Source: Bdellovibrio sp. (lineage in GTDB: Bacteria > Bdellovibrionota > Bacteriovoracia > Bacteriovoracales > Bacteriovoracaceae). From it: 64,000 bases of DNA. Positions within the stretch are counted from its first letter, which is position 1; each line of letters begins with the position of its first letter. The translations under genes and the position numbers were made by a program. Of the stretch, positions 9,047 through 17,796 are shown piece by piece. A model generated the notes under the pieces. It worked only from the letters and a program-made list of their open reading frames with translations. It was not told the origin of the DNA and did no database searches. The stretch spans positions 147,688 to 211,687 of the forward strand of contig JACPIU010000014.1 of assembly GCA_016187935.1 (NCBI GenBank), given 5' to 3'.

Positions 9047-9873
9047 AAGCGATTTCTTATTTTCAACAAAAATCGGTTTTGATCACTGGTGCCGGCTCGG
9101 GAGTTGGACGTGCCCTTGCTGTGAAGTTGGCACCTCATGCTCGCGCTCTGATTTTACTTGATATCAGTACAGAGGGATTAAAAGCAACGGAACAACTCAT
9201 AAACTCTGCCAAGAATCTCCGCTGTCATACGCTTGATGTCCGTTCTCTTGAGGGTCTGCAACAACTTGCCCAATCATTGGCATCGAATGATTTACCCGAT
9301 ATCGTTATTGCCAATGCTGGCCTTGGCGGTATTAATCCGGCCTATGCCTGGAATGCCGAGATAGATAGACGTTTTATGGAGGTCAATTATTTTGGAACTT
9401 CCAATTTGGTGGCGGTTTTTGCGCCGATTATGGCCAAGCGGCGATCAGGCCATATTGTCGGTGTCTGCAGTCTCGCGGCCATGCGTGGCCTCCCAATGGC
9501 CGCTTCGTATTCTGCTTCCAAAGCCGCCCAACTTACATTGCTTGAGTCCATTCGCAACGATTTGAGACCGTATGGTGTTTTTGTCAGTACCTTTTTACCG
9601 GGATTTATTAAGACTCCCATGGCCGATCACAATGAATTTGATCGGCCTTTTATGATTACCAGTGAGGACTGTGCCGATGAGATAATTAAGGGAACTGCTC
9701 GGAAAGTGGCACAGTTGATGTTCCCTTGGCCTATGCGGATTTTAGGCCGGATTAACAGGCTTCTACCCGTTCTCATTTACGATTTCTTGATACCGCGCTT
9801 AAGTGGTGCCCGTTCTTCTGCCCCCAAGACGCCTAAGATATTTGGTAATTTTACTATACCCTTCGGATTTTGA
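9043..9873 (+). CDS. Short-chain dehydrogenase/reductase, probable CTG start
   Basis: A classical SDR of about 276 residues. The NAD(P)-binding motif TGAGSGVG, the NAG motif (ANAGLGG), and the catalytic Ser (GVCSLAA) with YSASK (Tyr and Lys) are all present. The frame opens at 9031. No ATG, GTG or TTG occurs before the TTG at 9079, which falls inside the first beta strand and would cut off the fold. CTG 9043 gives MKAISYFQQKSVLITGAG, a normal SDR N-terminus, has AAGAAGG just upstream and overlaps the previous stop as CTGA, like the common ATGA coupling. The substrate is unknown. The last codons lie inside the palindromic element at 9854-9980. Confidence 0.88.
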   Translation: MKAISYFQQKSVLITGAGSGVGRALAVKLAPHARALILLDISTEGLKATEQLINSAKNLRCHTLDVRSLEGLQQLAQSLASNDLPDIVIANAGLGGINPAYAWNAEIDRRFMEVNYFGTSNLVAVFAPIMAKRRSGHIVGVCSLAAMRGLPMAASYSASKAAQLTLLESIRNDLRPYGVFVSTFLPGFIKTPMADHNEFDRPFMITSEDCADEIIKGTARKVAQLMFPWPMRILGRINRLLPVLIYDFLIPRLSGARSSAPKTPKIFGNFTIPFGF

Positions 9874-9980
9874 TTTTCTAGGGCGTTGGCCTGCGGACTC
9901 GACGCCTGCGACGTGCTGGAAGCACGCCTCAGCGTCGCGCCTTGTCCGCCTACTTGAAAACCAAACTGCGAAGGGTATAG
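9854..9980. repeat. Nested palindromic element of about 127 bases
   Basis: Outer arms CTATACCCTTCG (9854-9865) and CGAAGGGTATAG (9969-9980) are perfect inverted repeats of 12 bases. Inside, GCGGAC (9894-9899) pairs with GTCCGC (9944-9949), CGACGC (9900-9905) with GCGTCG (9932-9937), and GTGCT (9913-9917) with AGCAC (9921-9925). The core is much more GC-rich than its surroundings. It resembles a REP/MITE-like palindromic unit, and its left arm forms the last codons of the dehydrogenase gene. As RNA it would fold into a long hairpin that could end transcription, but no T run follows directly. The rest of the 295-base gap to the next gene holds two copies of AAGAAGGTGCAA near 10082-10107 and a hairpin at 10124-10140. 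Confidence 0.75.
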
Positions 9981-10168
9981 GTAAGTTTTTCCTAACTTAT
10001 TTTCTCTCCTTTCTTTTGTAAAGAAGTCCCGCCGCGAACTCGAAAGGCATTTATATCAATGGTGTATTTTTCTGGCCGGAAGAAGAAGGTGCAAAAAGAA
10101 GGTGCAAGATGCGCCTGAGTAAATCTGCCCGATAGGCAGACCCGAGCAGGAAGCGGAGGGAAGAAATC

Positions 10169-11782
10169 ATGAAACATATCAAATCGCTTGTTTTATTAAT
10201 TTTCCTTGTGCTGGCATGGAAAGCACAGGCCACTTCATTTACCGTTAAAAAAGAACAGTCGGCAGGACGTGTGAGCTTTCATCTCTCCCAACCTGATAAA
10301 GGCCTGCGCTTTTCAGGATTGGAACGGACCAGTGAAGTCTCCAAGGCCATTTTGCCTTTTAAGGCCTTCTTCATCAATGCCCGCCCTGAGGAATTAGATG
10401 TTGTAATTGAGACCGGTGAGCTTCAGGATTTGGGAGAGATGGCGCTTGAACCTTATCTTCCACGTCCATGTCGATGCAATGAGGTTCTCCAGAATCAATT
10501 CGTGAGTGAAACGTTTTTACAGTCCGACCCCGGGGCCTTTTACAAACTCGAGTACCTGGGAGACCTGCGAGGTGTCCCGTTGACTCGTCTGTTGGTATTT
10601 CCGGTGCGTTTGCAAGCAGGTGTGGGACAGAATTTTAAGGTGCATCTTTTTCCCGAACTGAATTTGCAAGTATCACGTAAAGGCCATTCAGTCTCTCTTT
10701 TTTCTGCAGATCAGGTGACACAGTGGCAGACCCGAGGAGAACAAAAGATGCTGATGGTGGCCCCCGAGAGGCATATAGGTGGCCTTCAGGCCTTTGTGGA
10801 CTATAAGAGCAGACATGGAATTCCTGTGACTGTGAAAAGCTTTGAAAGTATCGGAGGAACTAAGGAAGGATTGGCAGAATTCATAAAGACCAATCAGAAA
10901 TTTACTCATGTTTTGATTGTAGGACATGAAAATATCATTCCAACATATTATCTTGCCACTGAATTCGAAGCGCAAACTCCCAGTGATCTTCCCTATTTCA
11001 CCTTTGGGGGCGAGGGGGACACCATTGCGGATGTTTTTTATGGCAGAATTGCCAGTGACAGTAGCGAGGAAATTGCACGCATCCTTCAAAAAAGTATGGC
11101 CTTTGAACAATTACCATTCGCGGATTATAAAAAATCCCTTGGACTGATCGGGATTGCCAGCAATGAAGGACAAAATCCCAGTGATAAACAATATTTGGAA
11201 GGTATGATGACGCCGTTAGAACAGGCCATCGGTGTTGCCGCCATTCGTTTTCATCAAGATACGCCTTTTTCGACTCCTGAGAATATTAACAAAAGATTGT
11301 CTCTTGGGGCCTATTGGCTATCTTATATCGGTCATGGCAGTGGTTATTCTTGGCCTTCCATTGGAAGTCGTCCCTATGAAGTTGCCGATATTTTGAATAT
11401 TCAGGCCTCCAAAGTCTTGCCGGTTATTGTTGATGTCGCCTGTCAGAACGGCCGTTTTCGAGGTGAAGCACGATTGGGAGAAAGTTTTATGAATGCCCGC
11501 CATGGTGAAACCGCCAGTGGGGCCCGAGCTTATTATGGTGGCACAGTCGATATCTCATGGGATCCACCTGCGATTATGAGTCAAGGTATTTCTCGTTTTG
11601 TGGCAAAAAGTTTTCAGGCAGGAAAACAGGGGAGTACCACAATTAGCGAAGCCTTGTGGGCCGGGCAGTTGCACTTAATGGAAACACATAGCGACCTCAA
11701 GGCCACCACTGAAAATCGCATTTGGTATCACCTCCAAGGTGATCCCACCATGTTACTCTCAGGAGCGGTACGCGATTTATAG
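10169..11782 (+). CDS. Exported peptidase C25 (gingipain-like) family protein
   Basis: 537 residues with a signal peptide (MKHIKSLVLLIFLVLAWKAQA). The second half carries the gingipain-type caspase-like domain: HVLIVGHENIIP as an early core strand, DVFYGRIA, then the catalytic pair, His389 in YIGHGSG and Cys425 in VDVACQNGRF. This is the arrangement of the C25 family, in which His precedes Cys. The C-terminal NRIWYHLQGDPTMLL also matches family members. The first 200 residues are probably a beta-rich prodomain. No C-terminal type IX sorting domain is apparent. A short hairpin (TCTGCC/GGCAGA, 10124-10140) lies upstream of the ribosome site. Protein digestion outside the cell or in prey is plausible but inferred. 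Confidence 0.85.
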   Translation: MKHIKSLVLLIFLVLAWKAQATSFTVKKEQSAGRVSFHLSQPDKGLRFSGLERTSEVSKAILPFKAFFINARPEELDVVIETGELQDLGEMALEPYLPRPCRCNEVLQNQFVSETFLQSDPGAFYKLEYLGDLRGVPLTRLLVFPVRLQAGVGQNFKVHLFPELNLQVSRKGHSVSLFSADQVTQWQTRGEQKMLMVAPERHIGGLQAFVDYKSRHGIPVTVKSFESIGGTKEGLAEFIKTNQKFTHVLIVGHENIIPTYYLATEFEAQTPSDLPYFTFGGEGDTIADVFYGRIASDSSEEIARILQKSMAFEQLPFADYKKSLGLIGIASNEGQNPSDKQYLEGMMTPLEQAIGVAAIRFHQDTPFSTPENINKRLSLGAYWLSYIGHGSGYSWPSIGSRPYEVADILNIQASKVLPVIVDVACQNGRFRGEARLGESFMNARHGETASGARAYYGGTVDISWDPPAIMSQGISRFVAKSFQAGKQGSTTISEALWAGQLHLMETHSDLKATTENRIWYHLQGDPTMLLSGAVRDL

Positions 11783-11919
11783 TGTTCGATTACTTTTTCC
11801 AGGATGATTTCTCGGGGAACATTAGGGTAAATTTCCATCAAAATTTTTTCCCATTTGGAAATGTTGCTTTCGATTTGTGATAAGTTTTTTAAGATTCCCA
11901 GGCAGTCTCGGTAAATCAT
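11728..11919 (-). CDS. Small protein of unknown function, 63 residues
   Basis: An open frame from ATG 11919 with AGAGG 6 bases upstream. The product is helical and charged (KNLSQIESNISKWEKILMEI, then PREIILEKVIEHYK). Its last 18 codons run antisense to the 3' end of the C25 protease gene, so the genes converge and overlap by 55 bases. The good ribosome site and protein-like composition favour a real gene; the antisense overlap and small size count against it. There is no recognised family. Confidence 0.4.
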   Translation of the reverse strand: MIYRDCLGILKNLSQIESNISKWEKILMEIYPNVPREIILEKVIEHYKSRTAPESNMVGSPWR

Positions 11920-12031
11920 AATAACCTCTTGGATTTGTATGTAAAACTAAAGTTTGACATATCAAACATGTTGAGCTATTATTGATTTCAAGTCAAGTCT
12001 GGAATTGTTACAGGACAGATCAGAATGCGGC

Positions 12032-13531
12032 CTAGGCCACCAATTTCATAGGATTGAAAGTGGCCTTGGCCTTTTTGTATTTCACGCTATACACGGAGAC
12101 TTGTTGGCTTCTTCCTTTGACTGAGATCAGACCCTTGTTTTCAATTTGAAAGAGTCCCGCCACAGCTTCATAGACATAACCTGTAATCAAAATATCCACA
12201 TGCAATTCTTTGGTGGCCGATTCTATTCGCGACGCCAAGTTAACAGAATCACCAATCGCCGTATATTCACGACGAAGTGATGAACCATAATTGCCAACCA
12301 TCGCAATACCATTGGCAATGCCGATTCCTATTTTCATGGGAACCTTGCCTTCTTGTTCCCATTTCTCCCGCATATTGCTGATAGTCTCTTGCATTTCAAC
12401 CGCCACTTCAACCGCATTTTTCTCCTGATAGGCATCGTCGATAGGAGCGCCAAAGATTGCCATGAGTCCGTCACCTGTAAATTTTGCTACAGTCCCCTGA
12501 TGTGCGTAAATTATATCGACCATTTTTTCAAAATACTCATTAAGCTGGTTAAACATGATTTCTGGATCAATTGTCTCTGAGTAGGTACTAAAATTTCTCA
12601 TGTCGCTAAAGAGCACGGTAACTTTCTTTCTCACGGGGTTGAGATTTGCCAGGCCTCCGGCATTTAATACTTGTTGGGCGACCGAAGGGGAAACAAATTT
12701 GAAAAGCGCATCTTCCATCACTTTTCTTTCTTGTAATTTATCGCCCATGATGTTTAGTTCCAGACCTATTGTTACAAATTCATTCGTACTTTTGAGTTCA
12801 GGAATGGAAATGCGGGAGTCCAGCTTTCCGTTGGCGATAGATTGCACCATCGCCACGATTTTAGACACCGGAGAGCTTAAATTTTTAGCGAAAAAATGAG
12901 TCAAAAGGAGAGCGATAATGGTCGAGAACATAAAACTCATGACTCCATAGAGGAGTAACTGATTTGTTCTTGCGGTCACATCGCTGGCTTTGACGTCAAG
13001 ACTAACCTGTGAAACAAATTCGCCTTTGGAATTAAAAATTGGTGCAGCTGCCGTGACCCATTCTCCCCAACGGTCTTTTTCATTTTTGTCACTGACTTCG
13101 AGATTGCTCAGGTCTTGTGGGCCGTCATATTCCTTATAGACTTCACCAGGTTTGGAGACCAGATCGGGATTTTCTTCAGCATCAATGGAAAATCGCACAT
13201 GTCTCAGACTGTCTGGCCGAGTGTACATGGTGTAGATGTAACTGGTGTAAATATCATCTCGGCGGTTGGCATCGCGGACTTTGCGCAATTGATTGGCCAA
13301 TTCTAAATAAGTGGGGCTTGTGTTCTCTGCTGCGGCAATGACGAACTGGTGTTTATCACCATCTTGCAAGGCCGCTGTGGTCGTGGCAATAGAAAGAACT
13401 TTGCTTTTGATCTCTTGCAACAGCATTTCTTTTGATTGAAGCATGATGAGAATAGAGGCCACAGAACTGGCCAAGAGGCCAAGACATAGATAACTCGCAA
13501 AAAGCTTGAGTTTAAAGCTCGTCGATCTCAC
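12032..13531 (-). CDS. Membrane adenylate cyclase with periplasmic sensor and HAMP
   Basis: 499 residues: transmembrane segment 1 at about 10-30, a periplasmic sensor of about 165 residues resembling a Cache domain (WGEWVTAAAPIFNSKGEFVSQVSLDV), transmembrane segment 2 near 198-220, HAMP, then a class III cyclase domain from about 300. The catalytic domain has both metal Asp residues (VLFSDMRNFS and FTGDGLMAIFG), the adenine-selecting Lys before TGDG, and REYTAIGDSVNLASR with the transition-state Asn and Arg. The residues point to ATP rather than GTP. It would make cAMP in response to an extracytoplasmic signal. It starts 40 bases after the radical SAM gene in the same direction. Confidence 0.92.
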   Translation of the reverse strand: MRSTSFKLKLFASYLCLGLLASSVASILIMLQSKEMLLQEIKSKVLSIATTTAALQDGDKHQFVIAAAENTSPTYLELANQLRKVRDANRRDDIYTSYIYTMYTRPDSLRHVRFSIDAEENPDLVSKPGEVYKEYDGPQDLSNLEVSDKNEKDRWGEWVTAAAPIFNSKGEFVSQVSLDVKASDVTARTNQLLLYGVMSFMFSTIIALLLTHFFAKNLSSPVSKIVAMVQSIANGKLDSRISIPELKSTNEFVTIGLELNIMGDKLQERKVMEDALFKFVSPSVAQQVLNAGGLANLNPVRKKVTVLFSDMRNFSTYSETIDPEIMFNQLNEYFEKMVDIIYAHQGTVAKFTGDGLMAIFGAPIDDAYQEKNAVEVAVEMQETISNMREKWEQEGKVPMKIGIGIANGIAMVGNYGSSLRREYTAIGDSVNLASRIESATKELHVDILITGYVYEAVAGLFQIENKGLISVKGRSQQVSVYSVKYKKAKATFNPMKLVA

Positions 13532-13571
13532 ATCTGCTTTTCGGCTAAATAGATTTTACTCTTGATAGGCA

Positions 13572-14489
13572 CTAGAGGCATGGAATAGTGCTGGAAGGGT
13601 TTTTCTGCCGCGTTGATGCCAAAGGGAGAAGATCATCAATTTCGGCCACTAAGCGGGCCCGATCTCTCGGCAGAGTGCCAGCGAAAGGAACGCGATTAGA
13701 CACGTGATTTGCTCGGAAAATAATGGCATTCTGCTGTTGTTCTGAAATATGCTCTAAGATGGTCCGCATTTCCCAAAGTTCTTCTCTTTCATTGAGCATG
13801 GTTAGAGGTTTTCCACGACTGATCATGGTGTGATAGGGGGTGCCTGGAACCGGAGTCGTTACCAGGTAGGAAAAAAAATTAGGTGAGGTTTTATTTACAA
13901 TTTCCGCCGAACTCAGACAATGCTCTCCGGACATTTCTTTACCTCCAAGTCCGATCATGAGAATGGTGGATAATTTCCAACCACATCTCTTGATCTTCAA
14001 AGAGGCCTCAATCATCTCTTGTGCGCTATTACCTTTGACCACCATCTTCAATATTTCGTCATGGCCACTTTCCAGACCTAAGTATGCCATATTCAATTTA
14101 AGCGTGCTTAAGGATTGCAGCTCACTGTCGGATTTTTGCAGGATATTCATGGCCGTAGCGTAAATTCCTACGCGTTGCAGGTTAGGGAAGTGGGCATGCA
14201 CAGAATGTAAACATTCAAGCAGAAAATCCGTGGGCGCTGCGAGGGCATCGCCGTCGCAAAAAAATATTTTTGCTGGGGAAATGTGATAGCGCTCAAAATA
14301 GGACTTTGCCATTTCCAGGTCGCGCTTGATCTGAGCGATGGGTCGTATCTGGAATTTTTTGGTTCGATACATTCCGCAGTAGGTGCATTGATTGTGGGAA
14401 CATCCCAAAGTGACTTGAATTAAAAGACTGTTGGCCTCCGAAGGCGGCCTGAAGACCGGTGCCTCGTAATTGATAGGAAAATCAAACAT
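13572..14489 (-). CDS. Radical SAM protein of unknown substrate
   Basis: 305 residues. The 4Fe-4S cluster motif is C30xxxxC35xxC38 (CSHNQCTYCGMY); the spacing is Cx4Cx2C rather than the more common Cx3Cx2C. Other elements include FFCDGDALAAP, AYLGLESGHDEILKMVVKG and MIGLGG, shared with a widespread group of uncharacterised radical SAM proteins related to the Elp3/MiaB fold. There is no B12-binding or TRAM domain. It would cleave S-adenosylmethionine to start a radical reaction; the target is unknown. The cyclase gene follows after 40 bases and may be cotranscribed. Confidence 0.85.
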   Translation of the reverse strand: MFDFPINYEAPVFRPPSEANSLLIQVTLGCSHNQCTYCGMYRTKKFQIRPIAQIKRDLEMAKSYFERYHISPAKIFFCDGDALAAPTDFLLECLHSVHAHFPNLQRVGIYATAMNILQKSDSELQSLSTLKLNMAYLGLESGHDEILKMVVKGNSAQEMIEASLKIKRCGWKLSTILMIGLGGKEMSGEHCLSSAEIVNKTSPNFFSYLVTTPVPGTPYHTMISRGKPLTMLNEREELWEMRTILEHISEQQQNAIIFRANHVSNRVPFAGTLPRDRARLVAEIDDLLPLASTRQKNPSSTIPCL

Positions 14490-14582
14490 GAGCGTCCCAA
14501 CTTATATGACATGTTCACACTAGCATTGAAGCATGCAATATTAAAGAATTGATGCGTTATGCTTCAGGAGCTGCCAATGAGA

Positions 14583-17066
14583 TTAAAATTTCAAAGCAGC
14601 AAAGGCCTTTTTTACCAGGGCCTCGCAAGGTGTTTTCTTGAGCGACCAAACATTTTTTGTAAGATTAACATGTGAACCAAAGTTCTGTTTTTCGAAATCC
14701 ATTTTGACCGAACATTTATGCACGAACAAGGTGGATTTAAATTTTAGAACATTGACCGTGAGTGAAGGAAGTTTGACTTCATTTCCAAGACTAAATTGAT
14801 ATTTAATTTTCTTGCGCTCCAGAAGTTTTACCAGCGTTGCAGTATGGCCATCGGTCAATAATTTTACACTGAGAATATCACCGTTATTGGTAGGGAGGTC
14901 TACGTCGCTATCAGATTCACCTAAATACTTCAGCACTTTTTTTCGTAACTTCTGTTCAAAGATGACGTTGTCATGTTTTTTTAGAAAATCCAGAAGATCA
15001 ACTTTTAAATCGGCATAGTCTTCATCTTTAATCACGAGGGGATGAATGCCATAAGCATCGAAATAGGTCCCTTCTTCACTTAGCGCTCGCGCCAAACCCT
15101 TGATCCAATTAATCTGATCCGACTCGAGTTCTTTTTCATTCGCGCCAAAAATCTTGGCAGAGAGTGTATGCAATTTTGCCACATCATCACCTGCCAATTT
15201 TTTCTTGGCCTCATAAAGTATGGCACCATTGGAAAACAATTTTTTGACGGTGCCGGCATCGCCGGACGAATCAACAATTTTTTGGTCTCTCTGATATGTT
15301 TGGAACTCGGCCACTTCTAAAAAGAGTTTGCTCACGATAAAGGAATATCCTTGCGCCACAAATTCCATTTTCTTATTAGCGAAAAATCTTTTGACTTTAC
15401 CAATCCAATAAGAGTCAGTGCTGTAGTCATCGTCCTTATTATAGGTGTCATGAGAATCAACTTCTGGGCTGACTGAACTTACAATGTATTGGTAACCTGA
15501 GGAAAGTTCTTTGTGAACGATGCTGCCGTTTTTAAACAAATAAGCGATTTTTCCTACGCGATTGTTTTCATCCAAGACAATTAAATCTGCCGAGAGATTG
15601 CCGAGATTGGCCACCTCAGGCGAAGGACGGTTGGTTATATAACTGTAGCCGCTGACAGATTCCTTAAATTGAATGCGACCATCTTCGAAAACATAAGTCG
15701 TTATGCCGATGCGATTGTTGGGATCAATGATTCGAGTATTTTTGCTGACACTCTCAAACTCGTTGACTTCGTTCATGAGAGAGCTAGATATATAAGAATA
15801 GCCGGTGGAATTTTCAATAAATTGCGCCTTTTTATTGGCAAAAACATAAACGACTTTACCAATGCGGTTATTTGAATCAATGGCGATAACTCCCATCGAT
15901 AAACCGCCCAATTCAGGAACTTCGGGAGAAGGTGATAAGGCAATATAATTATACCCCGTCGAGTTCTCCTTATATTGCGCTTTTTGATTGGCAAAAGTAT
16001 GCAGCACACGACCAATGCGATCATTTCCATCAATGGCTATCATGCCTGGTTTTAAACCGTTTTCCAATACTGCAACCTCTGCCGACATATTTCCCGAGAT
16101 GTATGTATAACCGCTGTCAGGGTCACGATATTGGGCCTTTCCATTTTTAAAAACTGTTACAGTTTTGCCCACACGATTATTAGAGTCGATGGCAAAGGCA
16201 TCTTTCTTAAGGCCGTTGAATTCTCCAATCTCGGGATTGAGATCACCTGAGACATAAGAATAATTTGTTGACGTTTCTTTATATTGACCTAGCCCATTGG
16301 CGAAAACATGCATGGCCTTCCCGATCCGGTCGTTGGAATCTATGACCATCATGCCTGCTTTGGTTCCATTGGGAAGTGAAGTTACCTCGGGTGAGAGATT
16401 TTGTGAGATGTAAGTATATCTTGTCTCAGGTTCCTGATATGAGGCCTTGCGATTGCCAAAAATAACTTGAACCACCCCCACGCGTTTATTAGAATCAATC
16501 GCGACTATCCCTTTGGCCAGACCATCAAGTGAATCAACTTCTGCGGTGGCGTGGGCGACGATATAGTTGTAACCAGAGCTATCTTCACGGAATTGGGTTT
16601 GGCCTTTTTCAAAGACGTGTAAAGTCTTACCGATGCGGTCATTTGCATCAATGACGTATTTATTTTTGGCAATGCCCGAATACTCAGCAACCTCGGGAGT
16701 TGCATTGTTTGAGATATAGCTATATCCGGTACTTTCTTCTTTTAATTGCACTTTTCCATTGGCAAAGGCCATCTTGACCGGACCGAGATGATTGCTAGCA
16801 TCGAGAACAAAACTCCCTTCAGGAAATCTTGTACTGGTCACTTTTTTGGCCAGTCGTTCATACGTGGAACTATAAGAATAACCTGAACTTGATTCTGTGA
16901 ATTTTATAATGGAGCCGCTCACGCTGGTTTCAATGGCCGAAACAACTCCAATACGATCATTGTTATCAATGACAGTATCACGTAAACAAATATCTTGCAG
17001 GCAATCGCCGGCGAAAACTTGTCCTGTACACGCGAGAAGACTGAATGAAACGAGCATTTTCTTCAT
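14583..17066 (-). CDS. Secreted tandem-repeat protein, about twelve 51-residue repeats
   Basis: 827 residues with a signal peptide ending in GQVFA. From residue 30 to about 622 it consists of about twelve tandem units with consensus (V/I)IDxNxRIGKVxxVFxNGxxQ followed by xxSTGYxYIxxxxxPEV and a short linker. The unit is 51-52 residues. Units 2-10 are the most regular, unit 11 has lost the Asp-Asn core and unit 12 is partial. The final 200 residues are unrelated and helical at first (LHTLSAKIFGANEKELESDQ), then beta-like with two Cys residues. The repeats suggest a solenoid or propeller on the cell surface, perhaps adhesive. I do not know the family. Confidence 0.8.
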   Translation of the reverse strand: MKKMLVSFSLLACTGQVFAGDCLQDICLRDTVIDNNDRIGVVSAIETSVSGSIIKFTESSSGYSYSSTYERLAKKVTSTRFPEGSFVLDASNHLGPVKMAFANGKVQLKEESTGYSYISNNATPEVAEYSGIAKNKYVIDANDRIGKTLHVFEKGQTQFREDSSGYNYIVAHATAEVDSLDGLAKGIVAIDSNKRVGVVQVIFGNRKASYQEPETRYTYISQNLSPEVTSLPNGTKAGMMVIDSNDRIGKAMHVFANGLGQYKETSTNYSYVSGDLNPEIGEFNGLKKDAFAIDSNNRVGKTVTVFKNGKAQYRDPDSGYTYISGNMSAEVAVLENGLKPGMIAIDGNDRIGRVLHTFANQKAQYKENSTGYNYIALSPSPEVPELGGLSMGVIAIDSNNRIGKVVYVFANKKAQFIENSTGYSYISSSLMNEVNEFESVSKNTRIIDPNNRIGITTYVFEDGRIQFKESVSGYSYITNRPSPEVANLGNLSADLIVLDENNRVGKIAYLFKNGSIVHKELSSGYQYIVSSVSPEVDSHDTYNKDDDYSTDSYWIGKVKRFFANKKMEFVAQGYSFIVSKLFLEVAEFQTYQRDQKIVDSSGDAGTVKKLFSNGAILYEAKKKLAGDDVAKLHTLSAKIFGANEKELESDQINWIKGLARALSEEGTYFDAYGIHPLVIKDEDYADLKVDLLDFLKKHDNVIFEQKLRKKVLKYLGESDSDVDLPTNNGDILSVKLLTDGHTATLVKLLERKKIKYQFSLGNEVKLPSLTVNVLKFKSTLFVHKCSVKMDFEKQNFGSHVNLTKNVWSLKKTPCEALVKKAFAALKF
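15201..16979 (-). repeat. Coding repeat array, about twelve units of about 153 bases
   Basis: Direct repeats within the gene above. Each unit opens with codons for I-D-x-N-(D/N)-R-(I/V)-G and later encodes S-(S/T)-G-Y-x-Y-I. Period is 51-52 codons for units 2-10, with a longer first unit (55) and shortened last ones. Units differ clearly at the DNA level, so the array is not a recent expansion. Confidence 0.8.
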
Positions 17067-17188
17067 AACAACTCCTAAACATATCTAATCGAATGATGCT
17101 AAAGGATGTTTACCTGCTCAGCAAGGATACGAGTAAAAGTTACTCACTAACTAAGCGACGGTTTCTGATCAAAGATAATTGCAGGAAA

Positions 17189-17259
17189 GAAATTGGTGCC
17201 ATGTACTCGACGTGACGTATTAAAATGAAACACTACACCGAGTACATGGCACCAATTTC
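17189..17259. repeat. Perfect inverted repeat, 21-base arms, 29-base spacer
   Basis: The arm at 17189-17209, beginning GAAATTGGTGCCATG, is matched exactly in reverse at 17239-17259. It sits between the end of the DUF333-like gene at 17284 and the start of the repeat-protein gene at 17066, both on the minus strand. It can form a very stable hairpin in RNA and could act as terminator or processing site. The T content after it on the minus strand is broken by C residues, so a classical terminator is not certain. A run of eight C residues (17259-17266) overlaps its right edge. Confidence 0.8.
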
Positions 17260-17283
17260 CCCCCCCAATTTCCCTAATTGAGA

Positions 17284-17796
17284 TTATTTTTTGTTTTCGA
17301 TGAGATTGGCAGATGGGTCAGTTTTTGGCCCTAGCAGAGTTTTTCTTTTGAGTTCGGCGGCAGAGCTGATCGAGCCAAAGGATGTCATTGAACCGTCTTT
17401 AAAAAGGCAGAAGCCGACTTCAGCTCCATTGGCAGTTTTTCCCACAATGGTATTGCCACTGAAGACTTCGAGGCAGGCAAGTGCACCAAATTCCCGCCCC
17501 CCACTGAGGTCGATATTTGAATAAGAATCAGGCAGTAGTTTGAGAAGCGCCTTGGCGGCTTCGCAATCCAAGTTGACATTCTGTTTGAGGCAATTGGCAC
17601 TAATAATAAGTTCGTTTTTTTTGTAGTAGAAAAAAGGAGTTTCAGCTCCACCAATATTATAGATTCGCGTCGATGAACTGCCTTCAAAAGGGTGAAACTC
17701 ATCAAGCTTGCTCTTTTTTGCTTCTTCAGCATTGATTTCTAGTGAGGTAATGCCAAGAAGCAAGGCCAGAAGCATGTTATTCAAAATAGTTTGCAT
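17284..17796 (-). CDS. Secreted protein with a DUF333-like segment
   Basis: 170 residues with a signal peptide (MQTILNNMLLALLLGITSLEINA). The middle is Cys-containing. The stretch GALACLEVF...GKTANGAEVGFCLFKDGSM resembles the DUF333 (putative hemolysin) pattern, in which a Cys and Gly-rich strand precede NGxxxxxCxFxDGS. The match is from the motif only. Its start lies inside the 3' end of the peptidase fragment upstream (20-base overlap), so the two are probably translated together. The last 20 residues are polar. The function of DUF333 proteins is not established. Confidence 0.6.
   Translation of the reverse strand: MQTILNNMLLALLLGITSLEINAEEAKKSKLDEFHPFEGSSSTRIYNIGGAETPFFYYKKNELIISANCLKQNVNLDCEAAKALLKLLPDSYSNIDLSGGREFGALACLEVFSGNTIVGKTANGAEVGFCLFKDGSMTSFGSISSAAELKRKTLLGPKTDPSANLIENKK

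Noticed and set aside
10169..11782. Type IX secretion substrate
   Set aside because: Gingipain-like core is present, but no C-terminal sorting domain is seen and no type IX genes are in the window.
17189..17259. Sigma-54 box in the inverted repeat (TGGCAC)
   Set aside because: TGGCAC is present but no TTGC follows at the required distance on either strand.
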